A DNA stretch of 64,000 bases from Vreelandella azerica (GTDB lineage Bacteria; Pseudomonadota; Gammaproteobacteria; Pseudomonadales; Halomonadaceae), in assembly GCF_013112225.1 (NCBI RefSeq), contig NZ_JABFHI010000002.1, positions 744,001-808,000 of the forward strand. The letters are read 5' to 3'. Of this stretch, positions 1 through 8,888 are shown piece by piece (the first letter of the stretch is position 1; every line of letters begins with the position of its first letter). Made by a program: the position numbers and the translations under genes. Under the pieces are notes generated by a model. It was not told the DNA's origin, ran no database searches, and worked only from the letters and a program-made list of their open reading frames with translations.

Positions 1-1163
1 CGCCTGAGGTATGGGAGCAGGCGGATCAACGGGCACTGTCGATTCCACCGATTGAAGGGTTGGCCTGCCAGGTGCACTCCCCGCGTGGAGAAATCATGGC
101 ACGCACTCATACCGATATGGAAGACATTCTGACCCCGGGTGAGCGTGGCCATGCCTACCGCGAGGAAGGTGACATGACCTGGCGAGTGTTCACCTATGAA
201 AGGGGCGGGCTGACGATTACCACTGCCGACCGTATGGACGAACGCGACATGCTGCTGAGTGACGTCATGCGCGTTGCCGTCGTGCCCTTTGTGGTGGCCC
301 TGGTGGGCAGCCTTCTGGCACTTTGGCTGGTGGTTTGGCGCGGACTTGCTCCTTTGACGCGCCTGCGCGAATCGTTGGCCAAGCGCCATCCGGATGCGCT
401 GGCGCCGATTTCCACCTTCGGCGTGCCCGCTGAGATTCAGCCACTGATTGAAACCTTGAATGGGCTACTGGCCCGCGTGCAGCAGACGATTATTCGTGAG
501 CAGCGTTTTACCAACGACGCTGCCCACGAGTTGCGCACACCGCTGACGGCTATCAAGACCCATCTTCAGGTCGCGCAGCGAGTAGATGGGGAGGCGGCAG
601 CAGCGTCGCTGGCCCATGCCGAGCAAGGCGTTGTGCGGTTAAGCCGCACACTGGATCAACTGTTGATGCTGGCGCGGGTAGAAGGTCGGCTACGCTTTGA
701 TGATGGCGAGGAAAGCCACGTGGCCGATGTGGCAACTTGCGCCATGGCGGATTCTCGGGTGCCGGATGCCACTCGTTTTGTGGTGCCCGGTCAGTGGCCG
801 GGGGCGGTGCTGGCAATGCCCAGGGAGCTTGCCATCACCGCCCTGCGTAATCTGCTGGATAACGCCCTATGCCATGGCCCGAAAGACCAACCGATTGACG
901 TGGATGCCCGTTGGATTGAGGGAGAAAAGGCCGTGGCTTTTCAGGTAAGAGACCGCGGCGAAGGTCTCTCTGAGCAAACGCTGGAGCAGCTGCCCCAGCG
1001 TTTCTGGCGTGCCAGCAAGGAGCAGGGCAGCGGCCTTGGTTTGGCGATAGTGGCGGCCATTGCCGAACGTTTTGGCGGTCGTCTGGCGTTTCACAATGAC
1101 CAGGGCGGCGGTCTGGTTGCCGAATTTGTTGTGCCTGCGTCTTTGCTCGCTGCCCGCGAGTGA
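1..1163 (+). CDS. Sensor histidine kinase, QseC-like (5' end outside window)
   Basis: Membrane histidine kinase of a two-component system; it would autophosphorylate and pass phosphate to a response regulator that must lie upstream of the window. The frame is open from base 1, so the true start is not visible. One membrane segment lies at about 265-335, followed by a linker of the kind seen in QseC (LAPLTRLRESL). The H-box (AAHELRTPL, histidine codon 525-527), the N-box (NLLDNALCHG), the G1 box (DRGEGLS) and the G2 box (GSGLGLAIV) follow in order. It ends with TGA at 1161-1163, about 100 bases before the cytochrome pair. The signal is unknown; linkage to thiosulfate oxidation is only positional. 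Confidence 0.9.
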   Translation, partial: PEVWEQADQRALSIPPIEGLACQVHSPRGEIMARTHTDMEDILTPGERGHAYREEGDMTWRVFTYERGGLTITTADRMDERDMLLSDVMRVAVVPFVVALVGSLLALWLVVWRGLAPLTRLRESLAKRHPDALAPISTFGVPAEIQPLIETLNGLLARVQQTIIREQRFTNDAAHELRTPLTAIKTHLQVAQRVDGEAAAASLAHAEQGVVRLSRTLDQLLMLARVEGRLRFDDGEESHVADVATCAMADSRVPDATRFVVPGQWPGAVLAMPRELAITALRNLLDNALCHGPKDQPIDVDARWIEGEKAVAFQVRDRGEGLSEQTLEQLPQRFWRASKEQGSGLGLAIVAAIAERFGGRLAFHNDQGGGLVAEFVVPASLLAARE

Positions 1164-1265
1164 AAGGCACAGTTCACTCCTTGATGCGCTGCTATGGGCT
1201 ATGTTTATAAGGCAGGTAAAGGATTTCAAGGGGTTCATAATCATAACACCACAGGGGAAACCGTG

Positions 1266-1928
1266 ATGAGCAAGAGAATATTGAGCGGGCTAGGCCTGCT
1301 ACTCGGCGCTGGTTTGAGTGCAGGTAGCGCGCTGGCACTGGAACCTGGCGACCCACAGCGTGGCCAGGCAGCAGCGGTAACTTGTACTGCCTGCCATCAG
1401 GCCAACGGTAGCGGGATGAATATACCCGGAGGGGAGTCCTGGCCGCGTTTGGCTGGCCAGGATGCAGGTTACATTGCAAAACAGCTGCATGATTTCAAGT
1501 CAGGCCGACGCCAGAACGCTAGCATGATGCCTTTCGCCAGCATGCTGAACGATCAGCAAATTGCTGATGTGGCGGCTTATTACAGCCAGATGGACGTCAC
1601 CCCAGCATCAGGAGGCGAAGAAGCCAGCGACAAGCTGTTGGCACGCGGAGAACAACTGGCTAATCGCGGCGACTGGGATGACTACATTGTTTCCTGTTCC
1701 AGTTGCCATGGCCCCGGCGGCACCGGGGTAGGCAGTGATTTTCCAGGGGTTGCTAGTCAGCATGCCGGTTACATCAGCGCCCAGTTGCATGCCTGGAAAG
1801 ATGGCGAACGCTCCAACGACCCTCAGAATCTGATGGGAGCGATTGCCAAGCGTATGAGCGATGATGACATCGCCGCCGTATCGGCCTGGTATGCCAACCA
1901 GGCGCCGGGCGAAGAAGGGGGAGAATGA
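1266..1928 (+). CDS. tsdB: Diheme cytochrome c4-type protein, probable TsdB
   Basis: Periplasmic electron carrier of 220 residues. A signal peptide (about residues 1-24, ending SALA) is followed by two heme-binding motifs, CTACH at 40-44 and CSSCH at 144-148, in two similar halves, the cytochrome c4 plan. It overlaps the next gene by ATGA. That gene looks like thiosulfate dehydrogenase TsdA, whose known partner TsdB is a c4-like diheme protein, so TsdB is the best call; a general cytochrome c4 (CycA) is the alternative. The ATG at 1266 was chosen because the signal peptide starts there and a GGGGAAA purine stretch precedes it. Confidence 0.75.
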   Translation: MSKRILSGLGLLLGAGLSAGSALALEPGDPQRGQAAAVTCTACHQANGSGMNIPGGESWPRLAGQDAGYIAKQLHDFKSGRRQNASMMPFASMLNDQQIADVAAYYSQMDVTPASGGEEASDKLLARGEQLANRGDWDDYIVSCSSCHGPGGTGVGSDFPGVASQHAGYISAQLHAWKDGERSNDPQNLMGAIAKRMSDDDIAAVSAWYANQAPGEEGGE

Positions 1929-2985
1929 TCATGAACATATCTAAGAAAAGCCTGGCGCTGGCCGTTTCCGGGGTATCTGTCGCCTTGGCAACCGGCATGA
2001 TGGCTCAAGCCGCTGATGACAGTGAGCAACAGGAAGCGGAAGCGCCTTATCAGACGCTGGTAGAATTGGGCTACCCGGCGCCCAAGGAAAACGAGTTGGT
2101 GCATGTGCCGCCTACCATGGCAGACCTGGAAGAAGCGGATATTCATCCTGAGCTCAAGAAAGTCATTCGCCGTGGGTATGAGCTGTTTACCAACACCCAG
2201 CAGCTGCGCGGTAAACATGTCTTTAACGACATGAACTGTTCCAGCTGCCACCTGGGTGAAGGCCGCCAGCCGTTCAGCGCACCGATCTGGCCTGCTGCAG
2301 TCACCCTGCCGAATTTTCGTGGTAAGAACCAGCACGTCAACAACCTTGAAGAGCGCATTGCCGGCTGCTTCGCCTACTCAATGAACGGTACGCCGCCGGA
2401 ATACGGTAGCGATGACATGCTGGCGCTATCTGCCTACCACCAGTGGCTGGCCACCGGTGCGCCCATGTATCCTGATCAACCCATCTACGGGCGTGGTTTC
2501 CCGGCACCTGATCGCCCGGAAGAACTCAGCTATGCCAATGGTAAAGCGGTTTATCAGGACCAGTGCGTCATCTGTCACCAGGAAGATGGCTCAGGGCACT
2601 ATGAAGACGGCGAGTATGTCTTTCCTGCCACCTGGGGAGATGGCTCCAATAACTGGGGGCTGGTATCGTACGTACCTACACAGCGGCTGGCTTTATCAAG
2701 AACAACATGCCGTTGGGGCAGCCGCTATCACTGTCTGATCAGGACGCCTGGGATGTGGCCTATTACATGATGCAGCAGGAACGTCCTCAGGACCCCCGCT
2801 ATGCGGGTGATGTTGACGAGGTGCTGGAGCGCTTTGGTCCAACCTTTCACAAACACTCAAGCTATGGGCAGGTACGCGAGGAAGACAATCATCGCCTGGC
2901 GGATCACGCCAACTGGGGCGAGAAAGGCGACAGCATTGTGCCCTGGAATGTTGGCGTACCACGTTTTGAAGACCTGGAAGACTGA
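1925..2985 (+). pseudogene. tsdA: Thiosulfate dehydrogenase TsdA-like diheme cytochrome c, frameshifted
   Basis: TsdA enzymes oxidise two thiosulfates to tetrathionate in the periplasm. Visible: a signal peptide (about 1-30), heme motif CSSCH at 105-109, an invariant-looking Cys 148 in LEERIAGCF, 39 residues after the heme histidine, where TsdA has its unusual Cys heme ligand, the SMNG motif, and a second heme motif CVICH at 214-218. The frame breaks at a run of five G (2655-2659). One extra G restores WGAGIVRTYTAAGFIKNNM and then the C-terminal frame to 2985; the Met of KNNMPLG is a candidate second-heme ligand. Its start overlaps the tsdB stop, so the two are one operon. The break may be a sequencing error. 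Confidence 0.7.
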
Positions 2986-3005
2986 TCACGAAACGCTAAG
3001 TAAGA

Positions 3006-3042
3006 AAAACGCCTGGCGAGGCAACCCGCCAGGCGTTTTTGG
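3006..3042 (+). terminator. Rho-independent terminator after tsdA
   Basis: Perfect 11-bp stem AACGCCTGGCG (3008-3018) / CGCCAGGCGTT (3027-3037) with an 8-base loop, followed by T residues. It lies 22 bases past the tsdA stop. Confidence 0.9.
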
Positions 3043-3079
3043 TTCAGGAACCGGTGGATAACGCCAAGGATCCACCCTA

Positions 3080-3120
3080 CCATTCACCATTCACCATTCA
3101 CCATTCACCATTCACCATTC
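3080..3120. repeat. Heptanucleotide tandem repeat (CATTCAC)n
   Basis: Nearly six head-to-tail copies of the 7-mer CATTCAC fill the gap between the tsdA terminator and the next gene, ending about 20 bases before its ATG and just upstream of its AAGGAA ribosome binding site. Copy-number change here could move promoter elements relative to the start. Confidence 0.95.
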
Positions 3121-3139
3121 AAAAAAACAAGGAACCACC

Positions 3140-3723
3140 ATGAACACATCACTCAGCCGCTTCGGCGTACCGGAAGAACTCACTGATCTGCCTGCCGATA
3201 TTCGCGAGACCATCCTTACCGTGCAGGAAAAAGCCGGTTTCGTGCCCAATGTCTTTTTAATGCTGGCCCATCGGCCAGACGAGTTCCGCGCCTTTTTTGC
3301 CTATCACGATGCCTTGATGGAGCGGGAGTCCGATACCCTGACCAAGGCCGAAAAAGAAATGATCGTGGTGGCCACCAGTGCCCGCAACCGCTGCCTTTAC
3401 TGCGTGGTGGCCCACGGGGCTCTGGTGCGTATCTACAGCAAGGATCCATTGTTAGCCGACCAGGTAGCCATCAACCATCGCACCGCGTCGATCAGCGAAC
3501 GCCACCGAGTGATGCTGGATTTTGCCCTGTATTGCGGGTTGGAAGTGGGCGAGTTGACCGACGACTGGGAAGCGCGGCTGGCGGCGGTCGGGTTCACCCG
3601 TGACGATATCTGGGATATTGGCGCCATCAGCGCCTTTTTGGCTTATCCAATCGCCTGGTCACTCTGACAGGCACCCCGCCCAATCCTGAGTTCTACCTGA
3701 TGGGCCGAGTGCCGCGTGACTAG
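3140..3723 (+). pseudogene. AhpD-like peroxidase-related protein, 3' frameshift
   Basis: Carboxymuconolactone decarboxylase/AhpD-fold protein of the peroxidase-related family. The redox pair CLYC (Cys85, Cys88) is followed by VVAHG, the usual CxxC..H arrangement. As written the frame stops at 3667 after ISAFLAYPIAWSL. Adding one T to the run of five T (3635-3639) gives ISAFFGLSNRLVTLTG and continues to TAG at 3721-3723, which matches the usual end of this family. An AAGGAA ribosome site precedes ATG 3140. Substrate unknown; a role in peroxide handling is family inference. Confidence 0.75.
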
Positions 3724-3787
3724 GCCTGATGCTTTACTAAGCTTGCGCAATCCGCAACAATAAAACCGACAACCTACATTCACTGTC

Positions 3788-3876
3788 GCCAGGGGAGCCA
3801 ACCGGCTGAGAAGGCAGGCGTTGTATCGCGCTTGCAGACCCTGGAACCTGATCCGGTTAATACCGGCGGAGGAAGT
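3788..3876 (+). promoter_or_regulatory. TPP (THI-box) riboswitch
   Basis: Conserved parts in order: GGGGAGCC, GGCTGAGAAGGC, then ACCCTGGAACCTGATCCGG and TTAATACCGGCGGAGG. These are the hallmark segments of the thiamine pyrophosphate aptamer. The 3' GGAGGAAG also serves as the ribosome binding site of the next gene (ATG 3882), so TPP binding probably blocks translation initiation. Confidence 0.93.
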
Positions 3877-3881
3877 GCGAC

Positions 3882-5279
3882 ATGCCATACCTGACCGCCG
3901 CTGCGCTTGGCGCGGCACTTTTCTGCTTTGCATTTTTGGGCCTGCGGGCGCGTCGGGCGAATAGCCTGACGGGTGCCAATGCCGTGGATGATTATCTGTC
4001 GGCGCGCAATTCCCAGTCTTCACTGACCATTGGTTTGTCTTTTCTGGCCTCCGGTATGGGCGCCTGGATTCTGTTTGCACCTCCCGAAATCGGCGCCTTT
4101 GTCGGCCCGGTAGCCCTGGCCGGTTATGCGATTGGCTCGGCCCTGCCGTTTATCGTGCTGGGCCTCTATGGCCCAAAAATTCGCCGCGCCTTGCCTCAGG
4201 GGCGCAGCATCGCCGAATTTGCCGAGGCTTGTTACGGGCGCGGCGTGCGCCACTGGGTGTCCCTGGTGTCGGTGGCCTATATGGCGTGTTTTCTGGCTGC
4301 TGAACTGACCGCCATCGGGGCGATTACCGCGCTGCTCTCGGATGTGCCGCCTGCCTTGGTGATCATGGGCGTGGCGCTGACCACGCTACTTTACACCGCC
4401 GTGGGCGGCCTGCGCGCCAGCCTGGCAACCGACCGCTGGCAGGCCTGGCTGCTGATTGCTCTGCTGGTGATTGTCGGCGGCGTGGCGTTAACGGCCTTGC
4501 CGGAGCTGCCCAGCGAAGCGGCCATGCCCTCGGCGCCGCTGGGCAGTGCGCTGAGCGTTGCCCTGACTCTGGTGATTGCGGTCACCGCCGCCAACCTTTT
4601 CCACCAGGGCTATTGGCAGCGGGTATGGGCGGCGGAGGATAATCAAAGCCTTGCGCGAGGTGCCTGGATCGGCGGCGCCGCTACCGTGGTCGTGGTGATG
4701 GTGATTGGCGGCCTGGGCATTATTGCTGCCATGAGCGGTGTGGCCCTTGGCGAGCCGCCGATTCCGTTTTTTGCACTGCTTTCCGAAGCTCCCGCCTGGC
4801 TGGCGCTGCCCGCACTGGTGCTGGCGGTCACTTTGGTAGCCTCCAGTGTGGATACCCTACAAAGCGCGATTGCTTCACTGGCCAGCGAACAGTTCTCCAC
4901 TCGGGGCGGCTCGCTACCCCTGGCCCGCTGGGCGACGGTTGCCTTGATGGTGCCGGTGGTGGTCGTGGCATTACAGGGCGTTTCGGTACTGCGACTTTTC
5001 CTGATCGCCGACCTGTTGTGCGCCGCTATCGTGGTGCCGGTCTTGCTCGGCCTGTGGCAACGGATGACCCCGTTCGCGGCCATTGCCGGCGGGCTTGCTG
5101 GCATGCTCGGCGCCATCCTGCCCGGCTGGGTGATGCAAGGTAGCCTCAGCGCTGGCTTGCTGGCAGCCAGTTTCCCCAACAGCATTCCCACCCTGGCGCC
5201 TTTTGTCGGGGCGCTGCTGGCTTCCACATTGGTCAGCGTGGGGCTGGCGCTTAGTGCTCGCCGCGTGGCAGCGGCTTGA
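3882..5279 (+). CDS. Sodium:solute symporter, TPP-controlled, probable thiamine or precursor importer
   Basis: Inner-membrane carrier of 465 residues in the SSS family. Hydrophobic segments run almost end to end (about 12-13), with family-like stretches such as LSARNSQSSLTIGLSFLASG near residues 40-60 and SSVDTLQSAIASL near 320. The TPP riboswitch directly upstream points to thiamine or a thiamine precursor (HMP) as substrate, as proposed for the ThiV group of SSS proteins. That assignment rests on regulation rather than on residues I can check. It converges on the MFS gene, with a 29-base overlap of the two 3' ends. Confidence 0.8.
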   Translation: MPYLTAAALGAALFCFAFLGLRARRANSLTGANAVDDYLSARNSQSSLTIGLSFLASGMGAWILFAPPEIGAFVGPVALAGYAIGSALPFIVLGLYGPKIRRALPQGRSIAEFAEACYGRGVRHWVSLVSVAYMACFLAAELTAIGAITALLSDVPPALVIMGVALTTLLYTAVGGLRASLATDRWQAWLLIALLVIVGGVALTALPELPSEAAMPSAPLGSALSVALTLVIAVTAANLFHQGYWQRVWAAEDNQSLARGAWIGGAATVVVVMVIGGLGIIAAMSGVALGEPPIPFFALLSEAPAWLALPALVLAVTLVASSVDTLQSAIASLASEQFSTRGGSLPLARWATVALMVPVVVVALQGVSVLRLFLIADLLCAAIVVPVLLGLWQRMTPFAAIAGGLAGMLGAILPGWVMQGSLSAGLLAASFPNSIPTLAPFVGALLASTLVSVGLALSARRVAAA

Positions 5280-6465
5280 CGGCTTCAGCGTGAGTGGCTT
5301 GGCCCAGGGCGCGTAACCGGAGTGCCAGCAGCCCGAGGCCAGCGCTCATCAATATAACCAAACCCGCCAGCAGCAGCGGGAAAGCTCCGGCGCCCAGCCA
5401 GTCAAGCAGGGGGCCGGTCAGCGAGGGCACCACTAGGGCGCCGCTGCCAGCGGCGGTAAAAATCGCCCCTGTGGTGCGCCCGCGCATTTCCATTACCTGG
5501 TTGCTCAGCGCGTAGAGGGTCGGGAAAAAGGCCGAAGCCGCCAGCCCGAACAGCAGGGCACCAATCGACAGCGGCACCCACAGCGCATGCAGCGCCCAGG
5601 CGGTCACCAGCCCAAGGGCCGTACAGCCGCATAGCACCCACCAAGGCGAGATCACCCGCAGTAGCGGAATGGCCAACAGCCGCCCGGCAGACAGGGTCAG
5701 CCAGAACAGGGTGGCCAGAATGGCAGCGTCCTTGGCGGCCAGCCCCACCAGTACGCCGTAGGAGGTCACCCAGCCGGCAAAGGTAATTTCCATACCCACA
5801 TAAAGCGCGAAAATCAGCATGAAGAGCACTAGCAGAACAGCATCGCTGTGCTTGGGGGTGGTGGCAGGCGGTGTGTCACTATCAAGAGTAGGCGTTTTGT
5901 GCGGGCTGGCAAAGCGCAGCAAGGGCAACAGAGTGAGCAGGGCAAAGGCGCCGACGACCCAGAATGCCCAGTGAAACTGGCCGGTGAGGGAAAGCGCCGC
6001 CACCATGACAAGCGGTGTGAGCATATTGCCAAAACTGAAGCAGAAGTGCAGGGCGCTGATATTCGGCCCAGCATCATCACGATGCAGCCAGACCAGCAGG
6101 GTGTTACCGCCAGAATTCAGCGCCACCTCGGCAAAGCCAAGTATGCCAAACAGCCCCGCCAGGAGGATCAGCAGCGGGCTAAAAGGGGTAATCGCCAAGC
6201 CCGTCACCATGATGGCGCCCATGGCAAACAGTACCTTGTGGCCATCAAAGCGATCCAGCAGCAGGCCTGTCACAAAGGCACCGCTCATATTGCCTACCGC
6301 GCGGGCGGTAAACAGAATGGCAATTTGGCTCATGCTGGCGCCTACGCTATCTGCCAGATGCGGCAAGGCAGGGCCAAGCAGACCACCGGTCATGCCGATG
6401 GCAATAAACAGCGCAAAGTAACGCCAGGTCAAACGGCGGTGATAGGCAGTGGCAAAGGGCAGCAT
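5251..6465 (-). CDS. MFS transporter
   Basis: Major facilitator protein of about 404 residues with two six-helix halves separated by a polar loop around residues 200-220 (TPTLDSDTPPATTPKHSDA). The first-loop motif appears as GLLLDRFDGHKV. A longer frame reaches 6561, but the Met at 6465 (MLPFATAYHRRL) sits just before the first membrane helix and is preferred. The family resembles fucose/sugar-type MFS carriers; the substrate cannot be told. It runs convergently to the symporter. Confidence 0.75.
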   Translation of the reverse strand: MLPFATAYHRRLTWRYFALFIAIGMTGGLLGPALPHLADSVGASMSQIAILFTARAVGNMSGAFVTGLLLDRFDGHKVLFAMGAIMVTGLAITPFSPLLILLAGLFGILGFAEVALNSGGNTLLVWLHRDDAGPNISALHFCFSFGNMLTPLVMVAALSLTGQFHWAFWVVGAFALLTLLPLLRFASPHKTPTLDSDTPPATTPKHSDAVLLVLFMLIFALYVGMEITFAGWVTSYGVLVGLAAKDAAILATLFWLTLSAGRLLAIPLLRVISPWWVLCGCTALGLVTAWALHALWVPLSIGALLFGLAASAFFPTLYALSNQVMEMRGRTTGAIFTAAGSGALVVPSLTGPLLDWLGAGAFPLLLAGLVILMSAGLGLLALRLRALGQATHAEAVKPLPRGEH

Positions 6466-6573
6466 GCAAAACTCGTCAGTAGCAGTAAAATACGTATCAA
6501 TACAAAAGCCGCCTAGCTTGAAGGGGCTTAAGGCGGGCTGCAAGCCGCAAGGATAAAACACAGCAGATGGCAG

Positions 6574-7065
6574 TCAGGTTAGTCGATTAATACCTTGCTC
6601 ATGTTCCAGCAGCCAGCGCTTGCACGCCAGGCCGCCCGAGTAGCCGGTTAGCTGGCCATTGGCGCCAATCACTCTATGGCAGGGCACAATAATCGGCAGC
6701 GGGTTGCGCCCGTTGGCCATGGCCACCGCACGGCTAGCAGTGGGCTTGCCAAGCGCGCTGGCAATCGCCCCATAGCTTGCGGTTTCGCCAAAGGGAATCT
6801 CCCGCAGCGCCGCCCACACCTGGTGCTGAAAAGGTGTGCCCTCCGCCGCCAAAGGGACATCAAACGTCTGGCGCTGGCCCTGAAAATACCCTTCCAACTG
6901 CTCCCGGCAGCGCTCAAGCAGCGGGTGAGATACATCTGCATCAACCACCGAGGCTTGCTGACCCAAGTCAATCGACGTGATGCCCTCATCATGGCCCTCA
7001 AGGCGAATGACACCGAAGGGCGCAGGAGCAGTGAAGCTAAGAAAATATAACCTGCTAGTCGTCAT
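6574..7065 (-). CDS. ogt: Methylated-DNA--[protein]-cysteine S-methyltransferase
   Basis: Suicide DNA repair protein of 163 residues that moves the methyl group from O6-methylguanine (or O4-methylthymine) to its own cysteine. The active site is [10 protein letters not shown] with Cys129. The helix-turn-helix region [18 protein letters not shown] and the closing [16 protein letters not shown] are all present. The size is right for Ogt (E. coli 171 residues) rather than the longer Ada. It lies about 110 bases upstream of the MFS start on the same strand, possibly co-transcribed. Confidence 0.93.
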   Translation of the reverse strand: MTTSRLYFLSFTAPAPFGVIRLEGHDEGITSIDLGQQASVVDADVSHPLLERCREQLEGYFQGQRQTFDVPLAAEGTPFQHQVWAALREIPFGETASYGAIASALGKPTASRAVAMANGRNPLPIIVPCHRVIGANGQLTGYSGGLACKRWLLEHEQGINRLT

Positions 7066-7127
7066 ACGATGTCTCGTAGAAAGGGCTGATGAACATGCTT
7101 GATTTAAGATATCGGTTTAGCCAGTAT

Positions 7128-7170
7128 TAGGTGACTGCTCCCCGCCCTGACGGGCGAGGCTTCCAACTTC
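7128..7170 (-). ncRNA. tnpB right end / putative omega-RNA 3' scaffold
   Basis: Downstream of the tnpB stop, reading on the minus strand, is GGAAGCCTCGCCCG, then a hairpin (CGCCC/GGGCG), then GGGGAGCAGTCAC. The same sequence ends two other elements in this window. In TnpB systems the right end is transcribed as the guide RNA, with the guide taken from the flank, here starting CTAATACTGGCTAAACC on the minus strand. The RNA role is inferred from the family. Confidence 0.5.
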
Positions 7171-8328
7171 TTAGGCTGCAACCGGCGCGTGGCCGGATTT
7201 AAGCAAGCCTCCATTGGCAGGAACCGACAGTCCTTCGGCCCGTAGTTTGATAATACCCTGCTGGCGGATATTAATTGCGGCGTTTATGTCGCGGTCTCTT
7301 TCCGCATGACAGGCTGGGCACCTCCAGTTGCGCACCGACAGCGGCAGGGACTCTACCTTGTGTCCGCAGCAGGAGCAGGTTTTGGAGCTGGCGAACCACT
7401 GGTTGATCTTGATCAGATACTTACCCTGCTCTTTCGCCTTGTATTCCAGTTTCTGAATCAGGCTGAACCAGCTTGCGTCTGCGATGTGCTTAGATAGCTT
7501 CCGATTCTTCAGCAGGTTTTTTACTTTTAGTGTCTCGACTATCACCGCTTGGTTTTCGTCAATAAGTTGTCGGGACAGGTTGTGCTGGAAATTAGCACGG
7601 GTATTCGCTAGACGCTCGTGCGCCTTAGCCAATTTCAGCCGTGCCTGCGCACGGCCTTTGCTGCCCTTCTGGCAGCGCGAAAGGGCTTTCTGTTTGCGTC
7701 GCAGGTTCGACTGAGCGCGTTTCAGGAACCGAGGGTTATCAGTCTTATTCCCCTCCGAGTCGATAGCAAGATGGGTCAGCCCCATATCGACGCCCAGCAC
7801 GGTATCAACGGTGTGCAATGGGGCGGGGGCTTCCATGCTGTCCTCGACCAACAGCGAGGCGTAGTATTTCCCTGTGACAGTGCGTGACAGGGTGATGCTT
7901 TTAATAGCGCCTGTGATCTCGCGATGGATACGCGCTTTGATCCAGCTCTCACCCGCACTGATGCTCATGCAGTGGTAACTGGACTGCTTCCCGTGCTTGC
8001 GCTTGAACTTCGGGTAACGCGCCGAGAGCTTCGGATCGAAAAAATTCTGAAAGGCTTTATCGAGGTTGATACAGGCTTGCTGCAAAGCAATCGAGTCAAA
8101 ATCCTTGAGCCAGTGATACTTGCGGGACTTTTTCGCCACTGCCAACAGTGGCTTGAGGTCTTTCTTAGCGCGGAGTTTCGAGCCATGCCGCCGATACTGT
8201 GAACTGATGATATGCAGTGCCTTGTTGTACACGAACCGCGTAGCGCCGAACTGACGGTTAAGGAACTCCGCCTGCTCAGGTGTCGGGTAAATGCGTACTT
8301 TCGTAGCCTTTAACATTTCAGTGCTCAT
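7171..8328 (-). CDS. tnpB: TnpB RNA-guided nuclease of IS605 family
   Basis: Protein of 385 residues. RuvC-I lies in VLGVDMGLTHLAID (Asp181), RuvC-II in AVIVETLKVKNLL (Glu265), and RuvC-III in RDRDINAAINI (Asp347). A four-cysteine zinc finger is formed by CSCC at 318-321 and CPAC at 337-340. All catalytic positions are present, so it should be active. Compared with the second copy (48.2-50.2 kb), about ten residues are altered or missing after SSYHC (residues 120-131), where the relative reads TGIKLGQGEIKLPKLTP. It diverges from tnpA. Confidence 0.92.
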   Translation of the reverse strand: MSTEMLKATKVRIYPTPEQAEFLNRQFGATRFVYNKALHIISSQYRRHGSKLRAKKDLKPLLAVAKKSRKYHWLKDFDSIALQQACINLDKAFQNFFDPKLSARYPKFKRKHGKQSSYHCMSISAGESWIKARIHREITGAIKSITLSRTVTGKYYASLLVEDSMEAPAPLHTVDTVLGVDMGLTHLAIDSEGNKTDNPRFLKRAQSNLRRKQKALSRCQKGSKGRAQARLKLAKAHERLANTRANFQHNLSRQLIDENQAVIVETLKVKNLLKNRKLSKHIADASWFSLIQKLEYKAKEQGKYLIKINQWFASSKTCSCCGHKVESLPLSVRNWRCPACHAERDRDINAAINIRQQGIIKLRAEGLSVPANGGLLKSGHAPVAA

Positions 8329-8371
8329 AGCTAAAATACTGTTATTATAGGCTTTAAAAAGGCAATTTTAA

Positions 8372-8800
8372 ATGGGGGTACAAGATCATCCGCCACTGAA
8401 CGACTACCTGAGAAAACGTCACAGCGTTACGAAGTTAGTTGTACATCTGATCTTCACCACGAAGTACCGCCGTAAGCTGTTTGACGGTTACATGATCGAG
8501 CAACTGCGTGAAGCGTTTGAGTCGGCCTGCGAGAAGCTGGAGTGTGATCTGGTTGAAATGGATGGTGAGGGTGATCACGTCCACTTGCTCGTAAGTTATC
8601 CACCCAAGCTGGCAGTTAGTGTGCTGGTGAACAACCTGAAATCTGTATCGTCACGCCGTATACGAATACTCAACACGCACATAGCACGGCAGAGTAAAAG
8701 TGGGGCGGTGTGGTCACGCTCATACTTCGCATGTAGCGCCGGAGGAGCGACTATTGAGACTCTACGCGAGTACGTTCAGAGTCAGGCCACGCCTGAGTAG
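8372..8800 (+). CDS. tnpA: IS200/IS605 Y1 transposase TnpA
   Basis: Single-strand DNA transposase of 142 residues. The metal-binding HUH motif is GDHVHLLV (His69, His71) and the nucleophile is Tyr134 in LREYVQSQ. Length and motif spacing fit the family, and no defect is seen. It would act on hairpins at the element ends. It is transcribed away from tnpB and followed within 90 bases by a Phd-type antitoxin gene. Confidence 0.93.
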   Translation: MGVQDHPPLNDYLRKRHSVTKLVVHLIFTTKYRRKLFDGYMIEQLREAFESACEKLECDLVEMDGEGDHVHLLVSYPPKLAVSVLVNNLKSVSSRRIRILNTHIARQSKSGAVWSRSYFACSAGGATIETLREYVQSQATPE

Positions 8801-8888
8801 AACCGCTGCGCGGTTCCCGCTTGTATCTCCCCGATTGGGCGAGGGTTTACGCGGGATTTTGCTAAGTATGTTCAAAGGAGATTGTGTG

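Larger units (their letters stand above)
7128..8875. mobile_element. IS200/IS605-type element with divergent tnpA and tnpB
   Basis: A complete-looking IS605-group unit with tnpB on the minus strand and the Y1 transposase tnpA on the plus strand, start codons 43 bases apart. The tnpB-side end carries a GC-rich hairpin (GGGAGCAGTCAC motif on the minus strand), also seen at 50170-50222 and 52688-52727. The tnpA-side end (8800-8875) has GATTGGGCGAGGGTTTACGCG, recurring in similar form at 63137-63160. Exact ends are not determined, because these elements make no target duplication. Confidence 0.8.

Noticed and set aside
3080-3120. Short tandem repeat considered as a CRISPR array
   Set aside because: Seven-base units without spacers. 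No array with regular repeats and spacers was seen anywhere in the window.
5848-6516. A 222-residue plus-strand frame rich in Lys and Gln
   Set aside because: Antisense of the MFS gene, with low-complexity composition and no ribosome site.
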